A DNA stretch of 64,000 nucleotides from Siphonodentalium dalli (Eukaryota > Mollusca > Scaphopoda > Gadilida > Siphonodentaliidae), in the NCBI GenBank assembly GCA_032622095.1, contig CP136063.1, positions 60,959,897 to 61,023,896 on the forward strand. Reading direction: 5' to 3'. A program made the position numbers and the translations under genes. Numbering within the stretch: the first letter of the stretch is position 1; each line of letters opens with the position of its first letter. Of this stretch, positions 31,542-42,358 are shown piece by piece. The notes under the pieces were generated by a model. That model was not told where the DNA came from, made no database searches, and saw only the letters and a program-made list of their open reading frames with translations.

Positions 31542-32293
31542 TGTTCTGTGTTTATTACACACTATACCTGGTACAAGAGCCCATATATAATGGAATAAAA
31601 AGCGAATTCCAACTGTTCATTATGGAACGATAGTTTGGTTATGGCACATGCTGCTGAGTCGGTTATGTGATGGTTATTAAGAATAGATGTGTAATAAGAT
31701 TAGTTATTCATATTTCATATTTGGTGCAGTGATAACAATATTGGGCGAGGTGCAATACTGTTTTCATGTGCCCTGCATGATACTGCCAACTACACGCCCT
31801 TAACATATTAATTTAACCAGCCTCTGCTAACAAGTTGTCCTATAAAATGCAAAGTTTTAGGACAATTTTATTCAATGTGGAATGCCACAAACGATGGAAA
31901 AACATTGAAGTTTCATTACACAAGATTAACCGTTAAGTTTCATATAACAAAAAACTTATAGGAAGCGGATTACGGAGGTAAATTCCTGTACATTGGTGTC
32001 TTCGGTATTAGACACTTTACTAGTTTTATTCACAGCGTGCAGTCATTCATCACCTATCTCGTTCGACTGAATCAACGATGGTGTCTTGCGATAAAAAGAT
32101 TCCAAATAAGCGAGCTTCATCGCTATGATAATGACAACAAACCACTATATCTCCAGTTACCATACTAAATACAGTCACAAATAACACTATTCTATCAATG
32201 GCGAGTGAAGTACTATTTTGACACTAATGTTTTCCCAGCAAAGCGGTTTGGTGAACACTTAGGAAGCTAGGATTACATATAAGACTATGTTAA

Positions 32294-32675
32294 CCCTTTA
32301 CCCAACAAACCGGCCAAAACCGGCCAAATAAAGCTTCAACAGCCTAAAATATCTTCGGTCTGTCTCAATAAAACCATACAAATATGGATATCATTGGAAC
32401 CGGCTCCTTGACCACATTGTGATAGTTACAGTTATGCCCTGTGCCAATGCATTCTCTTATATATGCGAGTCGACCATAGGTCGCCTCGCATATATAAGAG
32501 AATGCATTGGCCTAAAAAAAATCTTTTTTTACCATTTTTTCTTACATTCTTTAACAATTTTATAATTTTTAATGTGTTAAGCCAATGCATTCTCTTATAT
32601 ATGCGAGGCGACCTATGGTCGACTCGCATATATAAGAGAATGCATTGGCACAGGGCCCTTCTGTTGGGTAAAGGG
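32294..32675. mobile_element. piggyBac-type MITE with two internal hairpins
   Basis: CCCTTTACCCAACA and its exact complement form the ends, each next to TTAA (32290-32293, 32676-32679). TTAA target sites with CCC...GGG ends are diagnostic of piggyBac-type elements. Inside lie two 67-bp palindromes (32444-32510 and 32582-32648): arms CCAATGCATTCTCTTATATA plus TGCGAG, an inner CGACC-ATA-GGTCG stem, in opposite orientation to each other. There is no coding capacity. Confidence 0.9.
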
Positions 32676-32689
32676 TTAACACAGGCTCA

Positions 32690-32935
32690 TTATCTTGCCT
32701 ATGAGAACCTAACTGTGACTCCATTGCTGAGGTGATTTCCTTCAAGAATGTTCTGTAACGTGTTGATGTTTTCTTGGTATAAGGTTCTTCCATAATGAAT
32801 TTCTGGATCAGTCCCAATATCATGGAGAACTGTTGAGCGTAATCAAAATTGAACACATAATAAGACGCATTGAGTTCCAACAGCGCAACAATTGCTGTAC
32901 TTTGGGCGCCACTGCAGCCCAAATCGTGTCGCATT
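32690..32935 (-). CDS. Unrecognised coding-like segment inside the candidate transposon
   Basis: An open minus-strand frame reads 'STAIVALLELNASYYVFNFD' and 'SMILGLIQKFIMEEPYTK'. It ends where the piggyBac MITE begins. It may be part of the same gene as the two pieces at 33.4-34.1 kb. No domain is recognised. Confidence 0.3.
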
Positions 32936-33385
32936 TTTTTTAAACATTTGAAGAAAATTTAACGATAGAAATAAGCTGAAAAGCAATTTTTGATTATTTT
33001 TTTTTAAATTAAAAAAAAGAACAAATCCTTTTTTCAAGAAATCCAAAAGGGGATGTTCTCGTCTAGACATTGACCCGAACCTGCATATGGAATTTGGTGA
33101 TGATCGGCTGAGAAATGCGGTCTGTAGATTATGCGGAAGGAAAATGTGGACAGACATGTACACATACTTCCGCACACTTGATGGCAATAACTTAGCTTGA
33201 CAAGTCAAGACTAGAATGCACTCGTAGAGGTGCTAACTGGCGCCTTTCTCTGGGACACTATCGGAACTTTATGTGAAACGTTGATTTGATGGGCAGGGTC
33301 GTAGGAGGCAGGGGGTGGGTATGCGTAAAACCCGGGGCTGGTACTTCATCTTCACATATATTTTACACTAATCCATGTCTATATT

Positions 33386-33652
33386 TTACACTAATTCATG
33401 CCTATAGTCTGATGAGAATTCTGCACATAGTAACAAATTTTGTAGGTTTGATTTGAATGGTATCATGTATCCAATTCTGGGAATAGATTTTATCAATCCA
33501 TTTTTACGGACAAATCTAGTGCCAAGTATTACCTCTTCTGGTTCCAAATAGGATAAAACATTTTTTTGTAAAATTGTTTTCTTTTGAAACTCAAAGTCTC
33601 TGAGACATGTTTCTATAGCTAACTGATTAAGAAATTCAGTGTCTACATTCAA
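33386..33652 (-). CDS. Coding-like segment, same putative gene as 33751-34113
   Basis: The frame reads 'NQLAIETCLRDFEFQKKTIL' and 'GTRFVRKNGLIKSIPRIGYM', ending with a GT after 'AEFSSDYRHEL'. Fragments of this style occur in large invertebrate proteins that start with a C2H2-like finger, consistent with the piece just upstream. Function is unknown. Confidence 0.35.
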   Translation of the reverse strand: MNVDTEFLNQLAIETCLRDFEFQKKTILQKNVLSYLEPEEVILGTRFVRKNGLIKSIPRIGYMIPFKSNLQNLLLCAEFSSDYRHELV

Positions 33653-33750
33653 CTCAACTAATTTCTCTCATATTTGATCTTTGACGAACCCCAAATTATT
33701 TTCCAAGAGTATTTTAGAGGATGAAATAATAGCATCAATAGCAGGTTGAG

Positions 33751-34113
33751 TCAAATTGTGTTTAGATTCCAAACATAATGGGAACTTAGAATTGAAATCG
33801 AGAGGGTTGAAATCAATATTTTGTGACACGGCGTATTCAACAGTATCAACACCGGAGTTTCCTTCGACTTCATCATTAAGTTCAGACTGTTAGTCAATAT
33901 GGTGAGAATGATTGCGATGAATATGAACCTGGTAATTTCCCTATTAGTTGCATAGCAAGAACTACCTATTGAGCATGACACATAGAACCTGTCATCATTT
34001 TGATGTAATCTGACATAGTGATTCCTGAGTGAAAGAAAATTAGTTGCTTCAAATTCGCATATAAAACTTGGCTTCCCCCTGAGTTGTCCATTATCGGAAT
34101 CTGGCAATTCCAT
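33751..34113 (-). pseudogene. C2H2-like zinc-finger segment, probably decayed
   Basis: From an ATG at 34113 the product reads 'KPSFICEFEATNFLSLRNHY' and 'HQNDDRFYVSCSIGSSCYAT': a finger-like region followed by a second Cys pair. The first finger has lost one of its cysteines, and the downstream part turns into hydrophobic low-complexity frame, so the exon probably ends near 33950. It lies in the 30363-34869 element. Confidence 0.4.
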
Positions 34114-34872
34114 GATGTTCCTTCAATAATACTTTTGAATTCAAAACCAACAGGTCATGGACCCTGAATACAGTGAATTGCACGCATGTGCTACCAACTC
34201 CACCAGGTACGGAAGCCCAGACGGACCACTAACCCATTTTAGCCCGAAAAAATTATATATCGGTACATATAAATATATATATAAATATATAAAAATGACA
34301 GTATTTGCCCATTTCATTTGATAAAAACAGACCTAATTACAATAAAAATCCAACCATGTTCACAGAACACGTAATAGCACCAGAACGTGTCATGTGTTCT
34401 CAAAACAGAACGCATGGGGCTAGGCATATCTTGCGATGCGTTTGTTGTCGAAAAAACATGTTTACAGGGATGAATATTGTGCTGTTCCTTTTTACATGAG
34501 GCAGGTATGAGTTCACAATGCATACAGCTAAAAAAAACTCAACTGTTTCAAGATAGCTCTCTCGAGTAGCATCAATTTATGTATATTCCGATGGTTATAT
34601 AGACGCTGGCACTTTAAAGTTTATATATATCGTTAAGCATGCAAGTGTGTATGAATTTGCGTTTGATATGTATACAAATTTATCAATTGCATTATAAATA
34701 AGACACAAATTTTTTCATGAATCAATATCAGAGCACATAAATCCTAACCGAGAACACCAGTGTTCTCTTAGCAGAACACCGATGTTCAAAAATGAAACAC
34801 AAAAATTTACAGAAGAACACCTAGAGATCCCACATAGAACGCGTTATGCATTCCGCACTTTTTATAGCGTAC

Positions 34873-35021
34873 CTAAGGATTTCATTAGGTTGAAGAGTTC
34901 TGACTGACTGAAAGACAAAGTAGACCACCTCTGCTGTTGCTGGATGTGAATGTATGTTGTATTGAGTGCATTCTTTATAGTGTTGCCATCTTTTTTATCT
35001 GTGCATTTGAACCAAGCTTTC
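34873..35021 (-). CDS. Candidate host exon whose donor abuts a transposon end
   Basis: The acceptor TTTATTTGATAG|GAAAGC and donor TTAG|GTACGC bound 149 open bases on the minus strand ('KAWFKCTDKKDGNTIKNALN', 'RWSTLSFSQSELFNLMKSLG'). Family not recognised. The intron starts G-TA-CGC, where TA is the presumed target duplication and CGC the first bases of the 30363-34869 element. The empty site would read GTATAT, a normal donor. Confidence 0.5.
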
Positions 35022-35420
35022 CTATCAAATAAAAAATATTTTAATATTTATATTAAGTTACAGATAATATGAAAATAGTCCAGTCAATCTTGAAAAAACA
35101 ATATGCTAACCTCGTACTAATCTCAGCAACATTTTGCTTCATTTATATATTGTACAATAGTCTTGTCATCACCTTAAAAATTGGTCCCATGAAAATTGAG
35201 GTCCCTTATTTTGATATGAGAGTTTCATAATTTCACTGTAATGATACCTATGATGACATGGCCAAAACCTGAACCAAATTTCATAGCTTTTATATTTTTT
35301 TTTATAGCCAACTGACATTTGTCCCAGATTTTCTGCCACATTTCCATATTGAACACAGGATCTCACAGTGGGAAAATTACTCATTTCTTATTCTCCATAC
35401 AAAGTTTCTTATTCTCCATA
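35022..35420. other. Intronic or intergenic DNA with a 21-base tandem duplicate
   Basis: 'TTCTTATTCTCCATACAAAG' occurs twice in a row (about 35385-35427), immediately upstream of the retrotransposon's truncated 5' end. Nothing else was recognised. Confidence 0.5.
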
Positions 35421-35424
35421 CAAA

Positions 35425-36945
35425 GTATGAAATTGTACAGACCTGCATGACTGGCAACAGAAAACCTCTAGCACTATTCCTAGACCTCTCTAAAGCATTT
35501 GACACTATAAATCATGATATATTAATTTCAAAATTATATCATTACGGGATAAGGGGTACTGCCCTATCTTGGTTCCAAAGCTATCTAGACAACAGACGAC
35601 AATATGTTGAACTACAGGGAAATAAATCCAAACTAATGGACATAACGTGCGGAGTCCCTCAAGGCTCCATACTCGGCCCCATAATTTTTTTAATCTACGC
35701 TAACGATATGCCAAACGCGACAAGCATGAATATATTGTCTTATGCAGATGATACCACCTTAATGACTAGCGGGGATAACGGTACTCAAATTGAAAGCTAT
35801 GTGAACAATGAACTACGTAATATATACACCTGGTGTTGCTGCAATAAGCTTTCTATAAACTCAGAAAAGAGCAATTATATGCTCATGCACCCGGAAAATA
35901 ACGACACCAAATGGAGCACTATGAAAATTCTCTTAAATAACACAGAATTGAAACGTATTGGAAATTGTGAGCACGAAACCTCGACGAAATTTTTAGGCAT
36001 TCACATAGATGAAAATCTATCATTTAAGAAACACATATCATCTGTCTGCTCCAAATTAGCGCACGCCATATATCATATAAACAAAGTCAAAAACTTTTTC
36101 CCAGGCAGCGCCCTTAAAACGTTATATTATGCCCTAATCCAAAGTCACTTGGTATATGGAATCCAGATATGGGGCCATGTTCCCGAGGTAAAACGAGTTT
36201 TTTTACTACAAAAAAGAGCAATACGAATTGTGTGTAATAAAAAATACAGGAGCCACACCGAACCTTTGTTTAAAAAAGAGAATATCTTGAAAGTATACGA
36301 CCTCCACAAAGTCCATACTACCCTATTCATGCATGACTGGTATTACAACCGCCTGCCTGAATCCTTTTCCCAAATGTTCACTAAACGTATTGCCGGACCG
36401 GATACTAGACAACAGCGCCCATTATTTCTCAAAACCCCGAGAACTTCCTTTTCTGAACAGCTACCATTTCATGCATTCCCAACCTCATGGAACAACTTAG
36501 ATAACACTATGACTAAAAATCAAAGTAGGCACGTATTCAAAAAACACATCACAGAGAAAACAATAAGCGCATATTCTAACGATATCAAATGCAAGAATCG
36601 AGGATGTCCAGACTGCCCCAAGAACGTACTCCGTTAAGTATACATATAACACGTTCAACGTCAATCTATACGAATCAGTAGTCCCTGTAACCTCATCCGC
36701 CAAACATACTACCCGATCATCTGAATTTGAACCATATACACTCCATGGTATTGAACACGGCTCACCCAAGGCCATCTTATTATAAGTTATTACTTTCTAT
36801 ATTTACCATACTGGGGATGGCAGGAAGACAGTCTTGCCAGATTATGCCATCCCCCACAATATACGACAGAATTATCCATAATTGTTATCATTATTATGTA
36901 ATATGTATGTGTATTGAAATAAAATATCCTATCCTATCCTACCCT
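35425..36945 (+). mobile_element. 5'-truncated non-LTR retrotransposon
   Basis: It consists of a reverse-transcriptase frame and a short 3' region ending in a reiterated pentamer (ATCCT ATCCT ATCCT) near 36926-36941. Such short-repeat 3' tails, instead of poly(A), are typical of CR1/Jockey-like elements. The endonuclease region is missing, consistent with incomplete reverse transcription at insertion. Confidence 0.88.
35447..36637 (+). CDS. Non-LTR reverse transcriptase (5'-truncated, 396 aa)
   Basis: RT motifs are in order: 'FLDLSKAFD' at residues 11-19 (first catalytic Asp), 'GVPQGSILGP' at 69-78, and 'YADD' at 99-102 (catalytic pair). After the RT core comes the usual Jockey/CR1-type C-terminal half with 'KRAIRIV' and 'HAFPTSWN' phrases and a Cys-rich end ('CKNRGCPDCP'). 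The coding frame is open through to the stop at 36637. It lacks the apurinic endonuclease domain and the first fingers of the RT, so it is a dead-on-arrival copy. The ATG used here is internal; the frame runs open a few codons upstream to the truncation point. Confidence 0.93.
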   Translation: MTGNRKPLALFLDLSKAFDTINHDILISKLYHYGIRGTALSWFQSYLDNRRQYVELQGNKSKLMDITCGVPQGSILGPIIFLIYANDMPNATSMNILSYADDTTLMTSGDNGTQIESYVNNELRNIYTWCCCNKLSINSEKSNYMLMHPENNDTKWSTMKILLNNTELKRIGNCEHETSTKFLGIHIDENLSFKKHISSVCSKLAHAIYHINKVKNFFPGSALKTLYYALIQSHLVYGIQIWGHVPEVKRVFLLQKRAIRIVCNKKYRSHTEPLFKKENILKVYDLHKVHTTLFMHDWYYNRLPESFSQMFTKRIAGPDTRQQRPLFLKTPRTSFSEQLPFHAFPTSWNNLDNTMTKNQSRHVFKKHITEKTISAYSNDIKCKNRGCPDCPKNVLR

Positions 36946-37340
36946 GGCCACCTTCATGCAATATATATATATATATACTGGCCACTGTAGATATTGCCGA
37001 AAATAAATAATTATAGCTAGGCTAATTATGGGACGGCGCTCTTTATTGAATAATTACAATGAGATTCACAAAAATAGCTTGAAATTTGATCTTGGTCCCG
37101 GCTTTGGGTTGTCGAGGGTGAAAGCGTTATTGTTGTTACTTCTTCAGCTGGTGCGAACAGTGTGCTGGTACATGCCTTTACCAAACATCTGTCCAATTTC
37201 GGTTGCAAAAAACAAATCATGGGCTGTGAGTACTTAACTGACGCTTCCTGCAAATGATTTTGAACGTTGGTGCACAGTGTCGCTCTCCAGCATAGTGGTT
37301 ACATGTGACATGTCTTCGCCAAACATGACGCCAGCCTTTT

Positions 37341-39928
37341 TAGCTCAACTTACTTTTGTAAGTTTGAGCTATTGCCATGGTTTGGCGTCCGTGTGTCCGT
37401 CAACAATTTCCTTTGGCGCGGGTTACAGGTTGTACCTTTGGTCTGATCTTCATGAAATTTGTCATGAATGTTGACATTGACATGTAGATGGGAACTAGTC
37501 ATTTTGGGGTCATTCGGCCAAAAAACATGGCCGCTGGCAGCCATCTTGGATTTCAAGATTCAATCCATTGGCGCGGCCTACAGGTCGTACTGTTCATCTG
37601 ATCATCATGAAATTTGTCTTTGATGTTAATAATGACATGTAGATGGGAACGAGTGATTTTGGGGTCGTTCGGCCAAAAAACATGGCTGCCAGCAGCCATC
37701 TTGGATTTTACTCTTTGCATGACTAAATCCTTTGGCGCGGGCTACAGGTCGTTGTTTTGGTCGGAAGTTTATGAAATTTGTCATGTATGTTAACACTGTC
37801 ATGTAGATGGGAACGAGTGATTTTGGAGTTGTTCGGCCAAAAAACATGGCCGCCAGCAGCCATCTTGGATTTTACTCTTTGCATGACTAAATCCTTTGGC
37901 GCGGGCTACAGGTTGTACCTTTGGTCTAATCTTTATGAAATTTGTCATGAATGTTGACATTGACATGTAGATGGGAACGAATCATTGTGGGGTCATTCGG
38001 CCAAAAAACATGGCCGCTGGCGGCCATCTTAGATTTCAAAATTCAATCCATTGGCGCGGGCTACAGGTCGTACTGTTCGTCTGATCATCATGAAATTTGT
38101 CATGGATGTTAATATTGACATGTAGATGGGAACGAGTCATTTTGGGGTTGTTCGGCCAATAAACATGGCCACCAGCAGCCATCTTGGATTTTACTCTTTG
38201 CATGACTAAATCCTTTGGCGCGGGCTACAGGTCGTAGCTTCGATCGGAACATCATGAAATTTGTCATGGATGTTAACAATGAAATGTAGATGGGAACGAG
38301 TGATTTTGGAGTCGTTCTGCCGAAAAACATGGCCGCCAGCAGCCATCTTGGATTTTACTCTTTGCATGACTAAATCCTTTGGCGCGGGCTACAGGTCGTA
38401 CCTTTGGTCTGATCTTTAGTAAATTTGTCATGAATGTTGACATTGACATGTAGATGGGAACGAGTCATTTTTGGGTCATTCGGCCAAAAAACATGGCCGC
38501 TGGCAGCCATCTTGGATTTCAAGATTCAATCCATCGGCGTGGGCTACAGATCGTACTGTTCATCATGAAATTTGTCATTGATGTTAATAATGACATGTAG
38601 ATGGGAACGAGTGATTTTGGTGTCGTTCGGCCAAAAAACATGGCTGCCAGCAGCCATCTTGGATTTTACTCTTTGCATGACTAAATCCTTTGGCGCGGGC
38701 TACAGGTTGTACCTTTGGTCTAATCTTTATGAAATTTGATATGAAAGTTGACATTGACATGTAGATGGGAACGAATCATTGTGGGGTCATTCGGCCAAAA
38801 AACATGGCTGCTGGCGGCCATCTTAAATTTCAAAATTCAATCCATTGGCGCGGGCTACAGGTCGTACTGTTCATCTGATCATCATGAAATTTGTCATGGA
38901 TGTTAATATTGACATGTAGATGGGAACAAGTGATTTTGGGGTCGTTCGGCCAAAAAACATGGCCGCCAGCAGCCATCTTGGATTTTACTCTTTGCATGAC
39001 TAAATCCTTTGGTGCGGGCTACAGGTCGTAGCTTTGATCGGAACATCATGAAATTTGTCATGGATGTTAACAATGACATGTAGATGGGAACGAGTGATTT
39101 TGGGGTCGTTCGGCCGAAAAACATGGCCGCTGGCAGCCATCTTGGATTTCAAGATTCAATCCATTGGTGCGGGCTACAGGTCGTACTGTTCGTCTGATCA
39201 TCATGAAATTTGTCATTGATGTTAATAATGACATGTAGATGGGAACGAGTGATTTTGGGGTCGTTCGGCCAAAAAACATGGCTGCCAGCAGCCATCTTGG
39301 ATTTTACTCTTTGCATGACTAAATCCTTTGGCGCGGGCTACAGGTCATTGTGTTGGTCGGAAGTTTATGAAATTTGTCATGGATGTTAACACTGACATGT
39401 AGATGGGAACGAGTAATTTTGGAGTCGTTCGGCCAAAAAAAAGGGCCGCCAGCAGCCATCTTGGATTTTACTCTTTGCATGACTAAATCCTTTGGCACGG
39501 GCTACAGGTTGTACCTTTGGTCTAATCTTTATGAAATTTGTCATGAATGTTGACATTGACATATAGATGGGAACGAATCATTGTGGGGTCATTCGGCTAA
39601 AAAACATGGCTGCCAGCGGCCATCTTGGATTTCAAAATTCAATCCATTGGCGCGGTCTACAGGTCGTACTGTTCATCATGAAATTTGTAGGTCGTAGCTT
39701 TGGTCAGATCTTCATAAAATTTGTCATGGATGTTAACAATTATATGTAGATGGGAACGAGTTATTTTGGGGTCAATTGGCCAAAAAAAATGGCCACCAGC
39801 AGCCATCTTGTATTTTACTCTTTGCATCACTGAATCCTTTGGCGCAGGTTAGACATTTCAATTAGCACCTTTCCTATTCCTCCATTTACTGTCAACCATT
39901 AAATTATTCCCCTACCTAAGTTGAGCTA
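37341..39928 (+). repeat. Satellite-like array, about 160-bp monomers x 15, higher-order pattern
   Basis: It begins with a hairpin (TAGCTCAACTTAC, TTTT, GTAAGTTTGAGCTA) and ends with TAAGTTGAGCTA, inverted relative to the start. Monomers share 'GGCGCGGGCTACAGGT', 'GACATGTAGATGGGAACGAG' and 'TCGGCCAAAAAACATGG'. Three classes alternate, mostly C-A-B: A with 'TCGTACTGTTC', B with 'GATCGGAACATC' or 'GGTCGGAAGTTT', C with 'GTACCTTTGGTCT'. Minus-strand frames starting 'MFFGRTTPKS' are repeat by-products. A TIR-bounded element whose interior has expanded is the simplest reading. Confidence 0.92.
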
Positions 39929-40102
39929 CAGTGTCATTGACACTTTCATTTAAAATCTGGGTCATATATCTCTCATGATGAGGGAATTTCTCTGGGATTA
40001 CTCTGATGATTGCCTGTAGTATAGATATGGCAGCAAACCCATACTTGGCACACAAAAAGAGTTCGTCACTCAAACTTAGAACTCAAAGTCAGACGTGCCA
40101 AC

Positions 40103-40304
40103 TACAGTAATGCTCTAATTAATCGACCTCTTAACCAAAGCAGAATTATGGGTAACTTTTCAGGATTTAGTCGGAAATATGGCTTGTTGCCATTCATTGG
40201 AGCTTTCCGATGAATGGCAACAAGCCATATTTCCGACTAAATCCTGAAAAGTTACCCATAATTCTGCTTTGGTTAAGAGGTCGATTAATTAGAGCATTAC
40301 TGTA
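40103..40304. repeat. Perfect 95-bp inverted repeat (12-base loop)
   Basis: TACAGTAATGCTCTAATTAA... at 40103-40197 is exactly complementary to 40210-40304; the loop is 40198-40209. A diverged, truncated relative lies at 55278-55422. Perfect arms mean a very young foldback insertion or recent arm homogenisation. Confidence 0.95.
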
Positions 40305-40435
40305 TCTGTTTTTTGCATCAATGGCGTCTGCAGATGGTGCTGATCTAACTTTTGTGGGCGTATAATAATCCATACGCTTTCGTGTCGGGGAATTTTCTTG
40401 AGTTTGTTATGATCGCTGTTGTTTGTACAGAGTGT

Positions 40436-40554
40436 CTGGGCAATATCATACGACTTCCCCGTCGAGAAAATTTGTCGCCCAATGTTTTGAGTTTTTAAAA
40501 CAAACTTCAGCCCAAAATTTACTCGACGGGGAAGTCGTGTGAGATTGCCAGTGT
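40436..40554. repeat. Small inverted-repeat element
   Basis: ACGACTTCCCCGTCGAG and its exact complement flank a 50-base centre. The repeat extends outward imperfectly (CTGGGCAATATCAT versus CTGGCAATCTCAC). Confidence 0.85.
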
Positions 40555-40559
40555 CTGTA

Positions 40560-42020
40560 TCGGGGTAACAATTCCCATGTGATCTGGGTAACACAGAGTG
40601 TCTGTAAGTCATGATCAAGCTGGTTCATTCCTTAAATTGCTTGTGGATGACACGGTTATCCTGTCATCATCTGCCTATGTTTTCTCGTGAATGTCTTGAT
40701 GTCACTATAAGCTGGATTTACTTCATTGTTCATGGAAGACACAGTTAACTTGTTATGAACAGCATTGACTGAGAATGGTTTATGAAGGCAAAGACAGCAA
40801 TATTACAGTGAAGACATTTGATTCAGTGGTTAGTTAATCTTAACAGCATTCTGTACACGGTGAGAGTGATTAGGTTGGAGATATTACACTGAAGACATTT
40901 GATTTAGCTTGCAATGATGCCTGTAGATATGATTGTGGTGAATGAATTTTGGCAGATGTCAGAAAATCAAATTAATACCACAAGAAATATATTGCATATC
41001 GTAGATAGATATGAGTGCATGTTAGCGTTAACACCATGCATGCACCAAATTCCCCAATATACCTGCAGACCTAACATAAAATATTAAACCACCCGACAAA
41101 TTCTTGTTGTCAGCGAACATGATGACATAGCCCTATATCATTTCCTCAGAGATGGGGAAAAGTTTGGCCCCAGAGGAGACAGTCTATTGTTAGATAAAAT
41201 ATATTCCAGATGACGAGAGATTAGATATGTGCCAAATGGCGAGAGATAAGATATACTGTATACCAGATGAGGAGACCCGTAGGTTATAAGATGAGGTGAG
41301 ATGTGAATATTCAGAGCAGATCATAAATAAAGAATAATCCTTTGGTGGAAATGGTTGACTACCTTACTCATATTTAAATTCGCTCAGTTTTAAATTCGAG
41401 CACCGATGGTTGCGCGAAAAATAGTACTGTGCGAATTTAAATACGAGTAAGGTAGTTTAGGATTGTTATTATCTTCTTCAGGACCTGTGGGTGTTAGGAA
41501 AATTGCTTGCTATCTGTTTTTTAAGCCCTTGGTGTGGCATCCTTCAATATGATTGTTGAAACCTGTACGATCATGGGGTTATGTGTGGTTTACAAATAGG
41601 GTTCACTGTGTTGAGTTTAGTTGCGGTTCTCTGTAATGGTATCTGCTGTTTAGTGGATGTGGAAATTGTTCTGTCACGTGTATGATTTTCTCGTGTCGGG
41701 TAGTGTCTTAGAAAGATTCTGATGCTGTATTGAGGTTGTCTGTGGGGTGTATGCATCTAGCCAGTATATTGTTGTGTCTGTGTCTTCTTGGTTGGCGTGT
41801 GGGGTGTTCGTGTAGTCTGCTGTTTGTGGTGTCCCGTGGCTGCATCCAGGCAGGTCTTCTGTTTGGGTTCACTCCAGGCCATATATTAGGTGCTCCGAGT
41901 TATATATTATGTCTGGAGAGGGCCATGGTGTGATGGTGCAGTTGATAAATAATGCTAGTAAGTGCGTGTTAATGTCCCTTGCCTGCACATGGCTGCTGGG
42001 CATTGATGGGTAACAAATAC
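40560..42020. other. No gene recognised; one small foldback inside
   Basis: CTACCTTACTCATATTTAAA plus TTCGC at 41359-41383 pairs, with one mismatch, with 41431-41455. Between 41180 and 41300 the phrase 'GAGATTAGATAT'/'GAGATAAGATAT' recurs. Open frames here carry no motifs. Confidence 0.5.
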
Positions 42021-42024
42021 TTAC

Positions 42025-42161
42025 ACTTTCGTGACAAGGGACCCTTCAATTTCAAAATGAAGTGTGCTTTCAGAAAATTCATCATTTTTGAACACCTGAG
42101 TGTAATCCTTTGCTGATCGTAAAAAAACTCTCCTGTTGATAATTCAACCAATGCTGGCATT
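42025..42161 (-). CDS. Candidate internal exon of an unrecognised host gene
   Basis: The acceptor TACTTTTTCAG|AATGCC and donor AAAGT|GTAAGT are strong. The frame reads 'MPALVELSTGEFFYDQQRIT' and 'MMNFLKAHFILKLKGPLSRK'. Its donor phase does not match the 34873-35021 exon directly, so at least one exon is missing between them if they are in one gene. Confidence 0.45.
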
Positions 42162-42358
42162 CTGAAAAAGTAATATTAATGTTTTTTAATTTGTTTGGAA
42201 GGAGAGCCTGCATTTCGCGAGAAATAAACTATGTATGAACAGCTAGAATGGCGGCATAGAAGAAGTCTGTCATTGCTGTGATATATCTGCTGCCTTGGTT
42301 AACTTCTCTTGTTGGGAGTGTGCTCCAAAACATAAACGGGTGAGTATTCCATCAAGAT

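Larger units (their letters stand above)
30363..34869 (-). mobile_element. Candidate 4.5-kb DNA transposon with TA target duplication
   Basis: The left end CACTGTAAAAAGTGCAGAACAC and the right end, on the minus strand, CGCTATAAAAAGTGCGGAATGC are imperfect inverted repeats. Both ends are rich in AGAACAC/GTGTTCT words (30375-30730 and 34340-34840). TA flanks both sides (30361-30362, 34870-34871). The interior holds minus-strand coding pieces including a C2H2-like segment (33751-34113) and an inserted piggyBac-type MITE. The pairing of these two ends is an inference from similarity and position. Confidence 0.5.

Noticed and set aside
35447-36637. Retroviral or LTR-retrotransposon polymerase
   Set aside because: The RT motifs and the C-terminal half are of the non-LTR (Jockey/CR1-like) type; there is no protease, RNase H-integrase order or LTR, and the 3' end is a short-repeat tail.
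37626-39279. A family of short proteins starting MFFGRTTPKS
   Set aside because: They are minus-strand readings of the 160-bp satellite monomers; starts and ends follow the repeat, not gene signals.
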